From NCBI GenBank assembly GCA_020634565.1, contig JACKBN010000006.1, forward strand, positions 186,001-250,000: a stretch of DNA of 64,000 nt. The letters are read 5' to 3'. The first letter of the stretch is position 1; the number at the start of each line of letters is the position of its first letter. Source of the DNA: Ardenticatenaceae bacterium. GTDB lineage: Bacteria > Chloroflexota > Anaerolineae > Promineifilales > Promineifilaceae. Below are positions 1-8,380 of this stretch, piece by piece. Below the pieces are notes generated by a model. That model was not told the DNA's origin and did not search any database. It worked only from the letters and a program-made list of their open reading frames with translations. A program made the translations under genes and the position numbers.

Positions 1-172
1 CCAGCAAAATGCCCCGGTGCAGTCGCGCCGCCCGGAACGTCGGGTCTACTTCGTAAGCGCGACTAAAATAATGAATGGCCCGCTCAAACTCCCGCGCTAT
101 GCTGTTTTGGATGCCAAAATAGCGATGCAGCCCGCCCCAGGTGTACAGTAGCCACGCCCAAACAAATCGCAT
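1..172 (-). CDS. TPR-like protein, N-terminal part only (runs off the window)
   Basis: The minus strand is open from an ATG at 172-170 to the window edge and encodes about 57 residues. It begins MRFVWAWLLYTWGG and continues with helical, aromatic- and alanine-rich sequence (AREFERAIHYFSRAYEVDP) typical of a tetratricopeptide repeat. The start codon overlaps the stop of the upstream coaE-GNAT gene as TAATG, so the two are probably translationally coupled. The function cannot be told because most of the protein lies outside the window. The TPR call rests on one visible repeat. Confidence 0.55.
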   Translation of the reverse strand, partial: MRFVWAWLLYTWGGLHRYFGIQNSIAREFERAIHYFSRAYEVDPTFRAARLHRGILL

Positions 173-1428
173 TAGCCTGCCCTTGTATCGCGTAGCAGCC
201 GCACCAGATATTCTGTGCCCTCTGGCTGCGACTCTTCGATGGCCAACTGCCACCCTTTGGCCATCTCGTCAAAGGGCATCTGTGCGTAATTTGCCGATTC
301 AAATAGTTCACGGATAAGCGGGGGAGCATCCTCAGGCAAAAAAGCGACAATGATTTGCCCCATGTGAGAAGCGGCCGAAATTTCAATATCTTCCAGCACG
401 GCTTTGGCGGTTTGCGTTGCCATTTCCAGGGGATGAATGTAAATTTCATCAATACGCGCCACCTGGCTGTCGATGTTGTAGCCCAAAACAGCGCTAATTT
501 CCGTACCCACCTGGCCGATGAAATAGCCCCGCTCACTCAGAGCCATTAAAAGTTCCGCGCGCTTCATTTTAACTTTGCCATCGGTTGCTTTTTGAATGAG
601 CAGCAAAATAGACGGGATGTCAGACGGCCGTGCGCGGCGGACTTGTAGATCTTCGGGTCGCTCGCTTGGTTTCAGGCGCGGCGGTGGCGCAGCTTCCGCA
701 GATTTTTGTGGTGTCGGCGTTTTGGGCGTGACCAGTTTGCCGGTCAGCGGCGTGCTGGGGGCCGATTCGTCTGGCAGCGGAAGGCGCTCCATTGGCTTAG
801 CCGTGGCCGGGTCCGGCAGGCGTTCCCAGGCAATGCGGAACTGGGTCTCAGTATCTTTCATCAGCCCGTTGGTGTCGATGAGGACGTCGGACTGCGCTAC
901 TTTTTCTTCTTGGGGCGGTTGGGCCTTGATGCGCACGGCGGCTACTTCGGTTTCCAGCCCGCGACAAATACGCAGTCGTTCCAGCTGCCGCTGCGGGGCA
1001 CAGCGCGTCACCCAAATTTGGTGGCAGATGTCGCGTATATTGCCTTCTAGCAGTTTGATCGCTTCTATAAAAATGACGGGGTGGTCGCTGGCCAAAATGC
1101 GGGCATCCAATTCTTTGCCTACGGCCGGATGTACCATCGCTTCCAAATCTTGCATGACGGTGGGGTCGGCAAACGCGATTTCGCCCAATTTTTTGCGGTC
1201 AATACGGCCGTCTTCCCGGCGTATCTCTGCCCCAAAGGCGACGGCAATGGCGGCTTGCATCGTGGCATCATTGTCCATGAGTTCGTGCACAATTTTGTCG
1301 GCATCAATGGTGAGCGCACCATGTTCACGTGCCAGCCGCATCACGGCCGATTTCCCGGTGGCAATATTGCCCGTCAGCCCGATGATTACCTTGCCCTCGT
1401 AGGTTGTCGGCTCTGTGTTGTCACTCAT
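172..1428 (-). CDS. coaE: Dephospho-CoA kinase fused to a GNAT-like C-terminal domain
   Basis: The N-terminal 200 residues are a dephospho-CoA kinase, which makes the last step of CoA synthesis by phosphorylating the 3'-hydroxyl of dephospho-CoA. The P-loop GNIATGKS is at residues 20-27, followed by the CoaE motif DADKIVHEL. A Pro/Thr-rich linker (about 208-262) leads to a C-terminal 150-residue segment starting VRRARPSDIPSIL that has the secondary-structure pattern of a GNAT acetyltransferase, although a clear acetyl-CoA loop is not obvious. At 418 residues it is twice the usual CoaE length. It overlaps the ABC-F gene upstream by 8 bases, so the two are likely cotranscribed. The kinase call is firm; the GNAT call is an inference from the fold pattern. 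Confidence 0.88.
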   Translation of the reverse strand: MSDNTEPTTYEGKVIIGLTGNIATGKSAVMRLAREHGALTIDADKIVHELMDNDATMQAAIAVAFGAEIRREDGRIDRKKLGEIAFADPTVMQDLEAMVHPAVGKELDARILASDHPVIFIEAIKLLEGNIRDICHQIWVTRCAPQRQLERLRICRGLETEVAAVRIKAQPPQEEKVAQSDVLIDTNGLMKDTETQFRIAWERLPDPATAKPMERLPLPDESAPSTPLTGKLVTPKTPTPQKSAEAAPPPRLKPSERPEDLQVRRARPSDIPSILLLIQKATDGKVKMKRAELLMALSERGYFIGQVGTEISAVLGYNIDSQVARIDEIYIHPLEMATQTAKAVLEDIEISAASHMGQIIVAFLPEDAPPLIRELFESANYAQMPFDEMAKGWQLAIEESQPEGTEYLVRLLRDTRAG

Positions 1429-3454
1429 GCATCATCTCCCATTGTTCCAGCAGGTCTGCCAGTTTGGCTTCGGCGGCGGCATATGCCTCGCTGAGCGTTT
1501 GTATCTTAGCAAATGATTCGTCGGTTGTCGCTTGCTGTAAGGCTTCACCAATTTGCACAATCTCTGCCTCGGTGGCTTCGATGCGGTTTTCCAGCTCGGC
1601 CAGCGCCTCGGCTTGCTTACGCAGCTCGTTTTTGCTGAGCTGGCTGCCGTTGTCGCTGCTGCGGGCCGCTTTTTCCGCCTCACGTGCCTGGGCGGCGGCT
1701 TCTTTCGCCGCTTCGGTTTCCTGCTCACGGATGGTCAAGTAATTTTGGTAACCACCGTCATAAACGCGGAGACGGCCGTTTGCCAACGCCCAAACCTGTG
1801 TTGCCAAAGCATTGACTAGGTACCGGTCATGCGACACCATTAAAATCGTCCCATTGAACTGCTCCAGCGCCTCTTGCAATGCTTCCTGCGAGGGAATGTC
1901 CAGGTGATTGGTTGGCTCATCCAGCAGCAAAAAGTTGGCCCCTTGCAGTGCCAAAATCGCCAGCGCCAAGCGGCCGCGTTCGCCGCCGCTGAGCATGCTG
2001 ATCTTTTTGTAAACGTCATCTTCGCGGAATAAAAAGCGGGCCAGGTAATTGCGCGCCTCGCTAATTGGCAAATTGCGGAAGTTAAGCAGTTCGTCCAGGA
2101 CAGTGTTTTCTAGGTTAAGGCCGTCATGTGCCTGGGCGAAATAGCCAATTTGTAAGCTGGCGCCCAAAATCACTTCACCGTGTAGCGGGGCTAACTTTTC
2201 CAGGGTGGTTCTGAGGAAGGTGGTTTTGCCTGCGCCGTTGGGGCCAATCAGGGCGGCACATTCCAGCCGTCGCAGCTCAATATCTTCGGCGGTAAACAGT
2301 TCATTGCCCGGATAGCCAATCGTAAGCTCTTTGGTGCGCAGTACCAGCTCACCGCTGCGCATTTCGCTGTCTAATTGGAGCCGCAGGGTAGACGGCCGTA
2401 TCGGTGGCCGCAGCTCTCCAATTTGCTGTTGCAGTTCGCCAACGGTGGTGGCCACACGGCCGTATTTTGTGATGCCGTAATGGTGGTCGGTTTGCAGCCA
2501 GCCTTTGCTGTTGAGTATACCTAATGCAGGTAAGCCACCCATGTGAACGGCCGTAACTTCCCTCGCCAACCGGCTCAGCTTGCCCTGCGCCATCTGCGTA
2601 CGCTGCCCGGCAATGTTGCGCCGGATAAAATCCATCTCTTTTTCGATGTGCTGCTGGAAATCCTCATACGCCTGGATTTGCTGCTGCCATCGCTCCTGCC
2701 GCTGCTGCACGTACGCCGAGTAGTTGCCGCGATAATGGGACATGCTTGTGCGGGTCATCTCCCAAATCACCGTGACCACGCGATCTAAAAAGTAGCGGTC
2801 GTGGCTCACCACCAAAATCGCGCCGTCCCACGTCTTCAACATCCCTTCCAGCCACTCAATCGCCGCCACGTCCAGATGATTTGTCGGCTCATCCATGATG
2901 AGCAAATCCGGCTTTTCCAGCAGCAGCCGACCCAGCAGCACGCGCGTTTTCTGCCCGCCGCTCAGGTGGTGCAGCGGCATTTGCCAATCTTCCTCGGCAA
3001 AGCCCAGACCCGTCAGCACCTGCCGGATGCGAATTTGGTAGTCGTAGCCACCCGCGTGCTCAAACCGCTCTTGTAGTTGGCTGTAGCTGGCCATCAACGC
3101 TTCGGAATGGTCGCCGTCGGCCATCTGTTGCTCCATCTGGCGCAGCGCCGCTTCGTCCTCACGCAGGTCGTCAAAGACTGTGAGCATCTCTGCGAAGACG
3201 CTGTTTTCCTGTCCGGCAAACGCCTGGGCCGCTTCTTGCGGTAGGTAGCCCAGCCGGGTGCCTTTGGCAATGTGGATGCTGCCTGTGCTGGGCTGGCTGA
3301 GTCCAGCCAAAATCAGCAGCAGGGTGGTTTTGCCCACGCCGTTGGGACCAACCAGCCCCACCTTGCCGCCATCGGGAATGCTGCCGCTAACGCCTGTAAA
3401 GACGTCAAACGCGCCAAATGCCTGGCCAATGTTGTGTGCCGTCAAAAGTGCCAT
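1421..3454 (-). CDS. ABC-F family ATPase (ribosome-associated, EttA/Uup type)
   Basis: A 677-residue soluble protein with two ABC ATPase domains and no membrane segments, which is diagnostic of the ABC-F family. These proteins bind the ribosome rather than transport. Walker A motifs GPNGVGKTT (about residue 37) and GPNGAGKTT (about 403), signature motifs LSGGQKTR and LSGGERGR, and Walker B LLIMDEPTNHLD and LLLDEPTNHLD are all present. The inter-domain linker near residues 250-300 is basic. The last 100 residues form a charged coiled coil, as in Uup. A perfect TATAAT (3468-3463, minus strand) ends 8 bases before the ATG and no Shine-Dalgarno is seen, so the transcript may be nearly leaderless. 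The subtype (EttA, Uup, YdiF) cannot be settled by eye. Confidence 0.93.
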   Translation of the reverse strand: MALLTAHNIGQAFGAFDVFTGVSGSIPDGGKVGLVGPNGVGKTTLLLILAGLSQPSTGSIHIAKGTRLGYLPQEAAQAFAGQENSVFAEMLTVFDDLREDEAALRQMEQQMADGDHSEALMASYSQLQERFEHAGGYDYQIRIRQVLTGLGFAEEDWQMPLHHLSGGQKTRVLLGRLLLEKPDLLIMDEPTNHLDVAAIEWLEGMLKTWDGAILVVSHDRYFLDRVVTVIWEMTRTSMSHYRGNYSAYVQQRQERWQQQIQAYEDFQQHIEKEMDFIRRNIAGQRTQMAQGKLSRLAREVTAVHMGGLPALGILNSKGWLQTDHHYGITKYGRVATTVGELQQQIGELRPPIRPSTLRLQLDSEMRSGELVLRTKELTIGYPGNELFTAEDIELRRLECAALIGPNGAGKTTFLRTTLEKLAPLHGEVILGASLQIGYFAQAHDGLNLENTVLDELLNFRNLPISEARNYLARFLFREDDVYKKISMLSGGERGRLALAILALQGANFLLLDEPTNHLDIPSQEALQEALEQFNGTILMVSHDRYLVNALATQVWALANGRLRVYDGGYQNYLTIREQETEAAKEAAAQAREAEKAARSSDNGSQLSKNELRKQAEALAELENRIEATEAEIVQIGEALQQATTDESFAKIQTLSEAYAAAEAKLADLLEQWEMMHE

Positions 3455-3511
3455 AGTCTGCGATTATACCGAACGTGGGGAGTGCTGCGTAGAGGGAGAG
3501 AGGAAAGAAAT

Positions 3512-3538
3512 AAAAAAGGGGCCAAGCGGCCCCTTTTT
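3512..3538 (-). terminator. Rho-independent terminator after rpoD
   Basis: A 6-bp GGGGCC/GGCCCC stem (3518-3523 and 3528-3533) with a 4-base loop is flanked by A6 on one side and T5 on the other. It could work in both directions. By position it ends the minus-strand rpoD transcript before the ABC-F gene. Confidence 0.85.
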
Positions 3539-3542
3539 GTCG

Positions 3543-4778
3543 TTAGTTGAGGTACTGCCGGAGGTGTCCGGCGAAGTTGGGATGGCGCAGCTTGCGCAGC
3601 GCTTCCTTTTCTAGCTGGCGGATGCGCTCGCGGGAGAGGCCAAACATCTCGCCGACCTCTTTGAGGGTGCGGGATTCGCCATCTTGCAGGCCATAGCGCA
3701 GGCGCAAAATGCGGGCTTCACGCGGGGTGAGCTGGTCTAGAATCTCGCCCAGCTCTTCGGTGAGCATCTTTTGCGCAACTGTTTCTGCCGGCGGTGGCGC
3801 GTCCACATCTTCGATGAAGTCACCCAGTTCGGCATCAGACTCATCGCCAACGGGGCGTTCCAGGTGGACGGGCTGGCGGCTGGTGCGCAGCATCCAGCGG
3901 ACGCGCTCGGCGGGCAACTCCATGTGTTCGGCAATTTCTTCAGCGGTTGGCTGACGGCCGTATTCTTGTTCCAACTCTTGGGCTACCTGATACAGCTTGC
4001 TGATGCGGCCACCCAAGTGAGCGGGGATACGAATGGTACGGCCGTGATTGGCCAACGCCCGCGTCACCGCCTGGCGAATCCACCAGGTGGCATAGGTGCT
4101 AAACCGGTTTCCACGACGATAATCGTATTTTTCAACTGCTTTCATCAGGCCCACGTTGCCTTCTTGAATCAGGTCCAGGAACTGCAAACCGCGCCCGCGA
4201 TATTTCTTGGCAATGCTAACAACAAGACGCGTATTGGCACGAATGAGATGAGCGCGAGCCATATCTGCAATCTCTCGCAGGTTGGCCAATTCATCTTGTT
4301 CGTCGAGGCTCAAAATTTCAGATTCCATGCGGGCTTCTGCTTCTTTACCAGCCTCAATTTCCATAGCCAGGGTCACTTCTTCCTCAGCGGAAAGCAGCCC
4401 TTGCTGGCCCATTTCACGGAAGTAAAGTCCTACGGAATCATCAATCGGTACGTTGCTTAAATCGAACAGTGGGGCAGCGTGCGGCGATGCATCCTCACCA
4501 TCTTCATCTTCAAATTCTTTGCCGTTAGCCAGCGCTTCGGAGAGATCGCTGGTGTCTTCCCCGTTCATTTGCGCTTCTACTTCATCTTCATTTTCATATA
4601 TCGGAATGCCTGCTGCTTGCGCCTCTTCCAGAATTGTTTCGAGCAGCGGCAAATTGTCTTCGACGTCAGGCAGTGCTTCCATGATTTGATCGTAGGTAAT
4701 GTAGCCTTGTTCGGAACCTTCGTTAAGCAAAACGCTAACAAAGTCCATTTCGTCGAATGGCGTCGTTAATTTGGTCAT
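3543..4778 (-). CDS. rpoD: Primary RNA polymerase sigma factor (RpoD/SigA)
   Basis: A 411-residue sigma-70 directing RNA polymerase to housekeeping promoters. Region 1.1 is visible at the N-terminus (YITYDQIMEALPD) followed by an acidic stretch. Region 1.2 (DDSVGLYFREMG) lies near 112, region 2 has the RpoD core motif (DLIQEGNVGLMKAVEKYDYRRG, here split by its normal residues), and 2.4 contains FSTYATWWIRQAVTRA. Regions 3 and 4 end in the helix-turn-helix LKEVGEMFGLSRERIRQLE. The usual long region 1.2-2.1 insert of proteobacterial RpoD is missing, as in Gram-positive SigA. A strong promoter sits about 160 bases upstream, and GGAGAAAGGG precedes the ATG. Confidence 0.97.
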   Translation of the reverse strand: MTKLTTPFDEMDFVSVLLNEGSEQGYITYDQIMEALPDVEDNLPLLETILEEAQAAGIPIYENEDEVEAQMNGEDTSDLSEALANGKEFEDEDGEDASPHAAPLFDLSNVPIDDSVGLYFREMGQQGLLSAEEEVTLAMEIEAGKEAEARMESEILSLDEQDELANLREIADMARAHLIRANTRLVVSIAKKYRGRGLQFLDLIQEGNVGLMKAVEKYDYRRGNRFSTYATWWIRQAVTRALANHGRTIRIPAHLGGRISKLYQVAQELEQEYGRQPTAEEIAEHMELPAERVRWMLRTSRQPVHLERPVGDESDAELGDFIEDVDAPPPAETVAQKMLTEELGEILDQLTPREARILRLRYGLQDGESRTLKEVGEMFGLSRERIRQLEKEALRKLRHPNFAGHLRQYLN

Positions 4779-4940
4779 CTATTTACCCTTTCTCCGAGAT
4801 TTTATAGTTTTCCAGGGGTGCTGACTCTCACCCATACGGCTAACTCGTCGCCAATTTTTCCCAAACGGCAATTTGATAATTTCGTAAAAGATTTGTTTTA
4901 TCAATGATGAGCTAGCTAGCCTCTTCCTTCCTAGGGGGGC

Positions 4941-4970
4941 AGTCTAGCATATTCAAACGACAAAAGTCAA
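4941..4970 (-). promoter_or_regulatory. rpoD promoter with extended -10
   Basis: Read on the minus strand: TTGACT (4970-4965), an 18-base spacer, then TATGC-TAGACT with the -10 at 4946-4941. The TG one base upstream of the hexamer makes it an extended -10. Transcription would start near 4934, giving a leader of about 155 bases before rpoD. The rest of 4779-5072 holds no gene I can support. Confidence 0.7.
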
Positions 4971-5072
4971 GGGGTCCTACGCGACTCTTTCGAACTTATA
5001 ACGCACTCACCAATTGAGCCGCTGGAGAATCGGCAATAGGCCATTGGTACCATGCTGTAGCCTGTGTTTTGG

Positions 5073-5897
5073 TTATGGTTTCAGGACCTCATCAACGCCA
5101 GGGAGCGCTGTTTTGAGGACGGCCGTTGCCTTGCTTAAATCCAGCTCACAGTTCAATGGCCAACGGCCGTCTGACGGGGCAATGGTGAGCGTGTCGCGGG
5201 ATTTGATTTGCCAATAATCCAGCATTTTTAGGCCAAACTCGGCGCGGGAAAGCACTTGTTTGCCGGCCACGTTGAGGATGCCCGTGAAACTGTTTCCAGC
5301 CAACTCCAGAATGGCAGCATAGAGACTGTTGACCCAAATCGGGTTGCGAATTTGATTGCTAAACAAGGTGACGGGTTCGCTTTTGCCCAGCGCTGTCGCC
5401 ATCCAGCGCGTACCGTGATCCATTTGCTCCAGACCATAAATGAGCGAGGTGCGCACGATGACGCTGCGAGAATGCTGCTGCACAATGGCTTCGGCGTCGG
5501 CTTTGGCCCGGCCGTAGGCGTTGACGGGGCTGGGGACGGCCGTTTCGTCATAAGGCGCGGCGTCACCGCGAAAAATGCTGTCCGTGGAGAGGTGGATGAG
5601 GCGGGCGTTTAGCTCCTGTGCCACCCACACCACGTTGCCCGCTCCTTGGCGAATGACCGCCGCCATTTCTGAGCCACGATTGGAACCAGCCAGGTGAATG
5701 ATGATTTCTGGTTGGAGGAAGAGAATGAGTTGGCGAACGGCCGTTTCATCCCGAATGTTCAGTTGATGACCAGTGCCTGGCAGGCTGGGTTTGTTTTGAT
5801 GGTAGGTGTAATCAACCGTGTGTCCGTCGCCGACGGTCAGCGGCACGAGATGCTGCCCCAGATAGCTGCTGCCGCCTGTGATCAGGATGTGGCTCAT
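5073..5897 (-). CDS. Extended SDR, dTDP-4-dehydrorhamnose reductase-like (RmlD family)
   Basis: A 274-residue Rossmann-fold NAD(P)-dependent reductase. The nucleotide loop is modified (LITGGSSYLGQHL, residues 5-17), the active-site STDSIF (about 103) and YGRAKAD (catalytic Tyr and Lys, about 127) are present, and the overall order matches the RmlD substrate-binding family. RmlD makes dTDP-rhamnose, but other members act on different sugars or as MAT2B-like regulatory subunits, and no other rhamnose gene is nearby. The ATG overlaps the rnc stop as ATGA, so it is the second gene of an rnc operon. Substrate unknown. Confidence 0.8.
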   Translation of the reverse strand: MSHILITGGSSYLGQHLVPLTVGDGHTVDYTYHQNKPSLPGTGHQLNIRDETAVRQLILFLQPEIIIHLAGSNRGSEMAAVIRQGAGNVVWVAQELNARLIHLSTDSIFRGDAAPYDETAVPSPVNAYGRAKADAEAIVQQHSRSVIVRTSLIYGLEQMDHGTRWMATALGKSEPVTLFSNQIRNPIWVNSLYAAILELAGNSFTGILNVAGKQVLSRAEFGLKMLDYWQIKSRDTLTIAPSDGRWPLNCELDLSKATAVLKTALPGVDEVLKP

Positions 5898-6595
5898 GCG
5901 TCTTCCAGCATTTCCACTTTGTTCATGGCCACCTTGGCGGCCGCCTGCGCCGCCCGCTGTTTGCTGCGCCCCGTGCCCTCGCCCCAGACGGCATCTTCCA
6001 GCAGCACTTGCACTGTGAACTCTTTGGCGTGGTCGGGACCGCTTGTGCCCGAGACTTCATAGCGAGGCGTGATGTTGTATTTGGCTTGAGCCCACACCTG
6101 GAATTCGCTTTTAGCGTCTTTGTGAAGCGATTCAGCCATGATTTCCGCCAGAGCCGGGCCAACCAGTTCTTCGACCAGCGGCTTAACTGCGGGCAAACCC
6201 TGATCCAGGTAGATGGCACCGATGACGGCTTCAAAGGAAGCACAGAGCAGCGGCGTGCGTTCACGACCGCCGTTTTCCGCTTCACCGTAGCCTAGTTGAA
6301 GAAAACGGCCGATTTCCAACTGACGTGAAAAGTCGGCCAACGTTTTGGCGCGCACCAGCGCGGCCCGCAAACTGGTCAGTTCCCCTTCATCCATCTCAGG
6401 AAAGCGATGGTAAAGGTAAGCGCCAACGATAAAGTCCAGCACGGCATCACCTAAAAATTCGAGGCGCTCGTTATCTTCCAACACTTCATCGGGATGCTCA
6501 TTCAGGTAGGATCGATGGGTGAGGGCGCGCACCAGCAATGAGTAATCCTTGAACTGGACATTGAGATTATTTTCTAATTCATTAAAGCGTTTCAT
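5894..6595 (-). CDS. rnc: Ribonuclease III
   Basis: A 233-residue double-strand-specific endoribonuclease for rRNA and mRNA processing. The RNase III signature ERLEFLGDAVLD with its metal-binding acids is near residue 43. The second acidic motif (SFEAVIGAIYLD) is near 120. A double-stranded RNA-binding domain follows (DAKSEFQVWAQ ... GRSKQRAAQAAAKVAM). I chose the ATG at 6595. The reading frame also has an in-frame TTG four codons upstream (6607), but the family normally starts just before the first helix seen here. It is followed by the RmlD-like gene with a 4-base overlap and preceded by a long inverted repeat described separately. Confidence 0.95.
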   Translation of the reverse strand: MKRFNELENNLNVQFKDYSLLVRALTHRSYLNEHPDEVLEDNERLEFLGDAVLDFIVGAYLYHRFPEMDEGELTSLRAALVRAKTLADFSRQLEIGRFLQLGYGEAENGGRERTPLLCASFEAVIGAIYLDQGLPAVKPLVEELVGPALAEIMAESLHKDAKSEFQVWAQAKYNITPRYEVSGTSGPDHAKEFTVQVLLEDAVWGEGTGRSKQRAAQAAAKVAMNKVEMLEDA

Positions 6596-6609
6596 AAACA
6601 GTTCCAACC

Positions 6610-6660
6610 AAAAAATTTCGCAGATTCCCTAGATTATACAATCTTTTGAATCTGCGAAAT
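6610..6660 (-). terminator. 13-bp inverted repeat with T tract between fabF and rnc
   Basis: Perfect 13-bp arms (6660-6648 and 6627-6615 on the minus strand) enclose a 20-base loop and are followed by a T tract, so this can act as the fabF terminator. The loop itself contains TATAAT (6638-6633), a possible -10 box for rnc, so the arms could also be an operator or be partly transcribed in the rnc leader. Confidence 0.6.
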
Positions 6661-6692
6661 CTTTGATTGCTCTTACAAAGCGATAGGCGTTG

Positions 6693-7964
6693 TTATTGGA
6701 ATTTCTTGATGACGAGTACCGCGTTGTGGCCGCCAAAGCCAAAGGCATTGTTAAGACAGACCTCTACTTTGGCGGGGCGGGCTTCATTGGGGATGTAGTC
6801 CAGGTCGCATTCCGGGTCTGGGGTTTCGTAATTGATGGTGGGCGGCATGATCTGGTCCTGGATAGCCATGGTGCAAAAGATGGTCTCAATGGCACCAGTG
6901 GCTCCCATGATATGTCCCGTCATTGATTTGGTGGAGCTAACGCCAACGTTGTAAGCATGTTCGCCGAGGGCTGTTTTAATTGCGGCCGTTTCCGACGCAT
7001 CGTTCAGCGGGGTGGAGGTACCATGAGCACTGATGTAATCCACATCCTCCGGTTGTAATCCGGCATCTTCCAACGCTTTGCGGATGGCCCGGGCGGCACC
7101 AGCCCCGCCTTCTGCTGGGGCAGTGATGTGGTGCGCATCGGTGGTTTGGCCGTAGCCAACCAGTTCGGCATAGATAGTAGCTCCGCGCGCTTGGGCATGT
7201 TCCAAACTTTCGATGACGATGACGCCAGCGCCTTCGCCCACAATCAGCCCATCCCGATTTTTGTCGAAAGGCTGTGGCGTGCCGCTGGTTTTGCCAGAGG
7301 TGGCTCCGGCGCGCTCAAAACCGCCCACGGCCACGGAGGCCAGAATAGATTCGCTGCCGCCGGTAAGCATGGCATCCATCTCGCCACGCTGCACGGTGCG
7401 GAAGGCATGGCCGATGGCGTCGCAGCCAGCGGCACAGGCGGTGGTAATGGTGGTGGATGGACCGTGAATGCCATAGTCAATGGCAATCATGCCTGCTGCG
7501 CCGTTGGGCATAATCATGGTAATGGCAAACGGGCTTACCCGCTTGAGCCCTTTTTCCATGACGGTGTGCTCTTGTTCTACCAGCGTTTGGATGCCGCCCA
7601 CACCGGTGCCCATGGTAATGCCGATGCGCTCCCGATTCTCGTCGGTGATTTCCAGGCCGGAATGGGCGACCGCTTCGCGCGCGGCGACGGTGGCGAGCTG
7701 TTGGAAGCGGTCGCGGCGGCGGGCGTCTCGACGACCCAGATAGGCATCGGCGTCAAAATCTTTTACTTCGCAGATGGTGCCCATCTCGTGTTCGCCTTTG
7801 TTAAGCACCACAAAATCACCCGTGCCGGATTTGCCTGCTTTGATGGCGGCCCAGGTGTCGGGTACGTTGTGGCCCAGGGGGGTAATTAAACCCATGCCGG
7901 TAATAACGACACGATGGGCAACGTCTTGCTTATGCTTGTGATGGCTGTTTGATCCGTTCTGCAT
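6693..7964 (-). CDS. fabF: Beta-ketoacyl-ACP synthase II
   Basis: A 423-residue thiolase-fold condensing enzyme that elongates fatty acids with malonyl-ACP. The nucleophilic Cys is in TTACAAGCDAIGHA (about residue 180), the catalytic His pair in SAHGTSTPLND (about 319) and STKSMTGHIMGATG (about 350). The C-terminus NNAFGFGGHNAVLVIKK is typical. An N-terminal extension of about 17 residues rich in His, Ser and Lys precedes VVITGMGLITPLG. GGGAGAAGA lies 3-9 bases before the ATG. It stands apart from other fab genes; no ACP gene is seen between it and rnc, where acpP often sits. It has no perfect copy of the ACGGCCGT repeat. Confidence 0.96.
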   Translation of the reverse strand: MQNGSNSHHKHKQDVAHRVVITGMGLITPLGHNVPDTWAAIKAGKSGTGDFVVLNKGEHEMGTICEVKDFDADAYLGRRDARRRDRFQQLATVAAREAVAHSGLEITDENRERIGITMGTGVGGIQTLVEQEHTVMEKGLKRVSPFAITMIMPNGAAGMIAIDYGIHGPSTTITTACAAGCDAIGHAFRTVQRGEMDAMLTGGSESILASVAVGGFERAGATSGKTSGTPQPFDKNRDGLIVGEGAGVIVIESLEHAQARGATIYAELVGYGQTTDAHHITAPAEGGAGAARAIRKALEDAGLQPEDVDYISAHGTSTPLNDASETAAIKTALGEHAYNVGVSSTKSMTGHIMGATGAIETIFCTMAIQDQIMPPTINYETPDPECDLDYIPNEARPAKVEVCLNNAFGFGGHNAVLVIKKFQ

Positions 7965-8000
7965 TCTTCTTCTCCCGAAAATTGGTCTGTTCTATTCAAT

Positions 8001-8309
8001 TCAATGGCTGCCCGGATGCCCTTTTTCTTGCCAGCGAGCTTCATATTTTACGAGGGCAGCCGTGAGGGCCTGGTCGAGGTCTACGTTTACGGCCGTTGCC
8101 AGTTGGCACAAACTATAGAGCATGTCACCTAACTCATCGGCTATGGCTGGATTGTCAATCGGGTCGTGACGGCCGTAATCGGTTGCTTTGAGTAGTTCTT
8201 TGGCAACCTCGCCAAATTCACTGAGTAAATCTAATGCAGTAACACCGGGATCGTGGGTTAAGTTGTGTTTTTGGGCGAAATCGCGGGAAAGTTGTTGCCA
8301 GTTTTTCAT
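8001..8309 (-). CDS. MazG-like nucleotide pyrophosphohydrolase
   Basis: A 102-residue all-alpha NTP pyrophosphatase of the MazG/iMazG type, which hydrolyses nucleoside triphosphates to monophosphate and pyrophosphate, probably as housecleaning. The metal-binding motif is visible as LLSEFGEVAKELLK (EXXE) and, 30 residues later, DELGDMLYSLCQLA (EXXXD). The length fits single-domain members. It lies just upstream of fabF on the same strand with a 36-base gap. The exact substrate is unknown. Confidence 0.8.
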   Translation of the reverse strand: MKNWQQLSRDFAQKHNLTHDPGVTALDLLSEFGEVAKELLKATDYGRHDPIDNPAIADELGDMLYSLCQLATAVNVDLDQALTAALVKYEARWQEKGHPGSH

Positions 8310-8312
8310 GGT

Positions 8313-8376
8313 TGGAGATTGGGGATTAGAGATTGGAGATTAAAAACAATCTCTAATCTCCAGTCTCCAATCTCTT
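8313..8376. repeat. Intergenic hairpin built from GAGATTGG/GAGATTA words
   Basis: About 30 bases of near-tandem GGAGATT/GGGATTA words are followed, after AAAAAC, by their approximate reverse complement, giving a long imperfect hairpin between the moaD-moaE and MazG genes. It may serve as a terminator. It belongs to the set of word-built hairpins described in the findings. Confidence 0.7.
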
Positions 8377-8380
8377 TCTG

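Noticed and set aside
84..536. Many long frames opposite to or inside real genes (for example 84-536, 12488-13216, 35972-36874).
   Set aside because: They are antisense shadows of well-supported genes in GC-rich DNA and lack domains.
4975..5040. A tRNA-like D-arm and T-loop sequence on the minus strand upstream of rpoD (GGCTCAATTGGTGAGTGC and GTTCGAAA).
   Set aside because: No acceptor stem, anticodon arm or correct spacing can be found, so it is at most a fragment.
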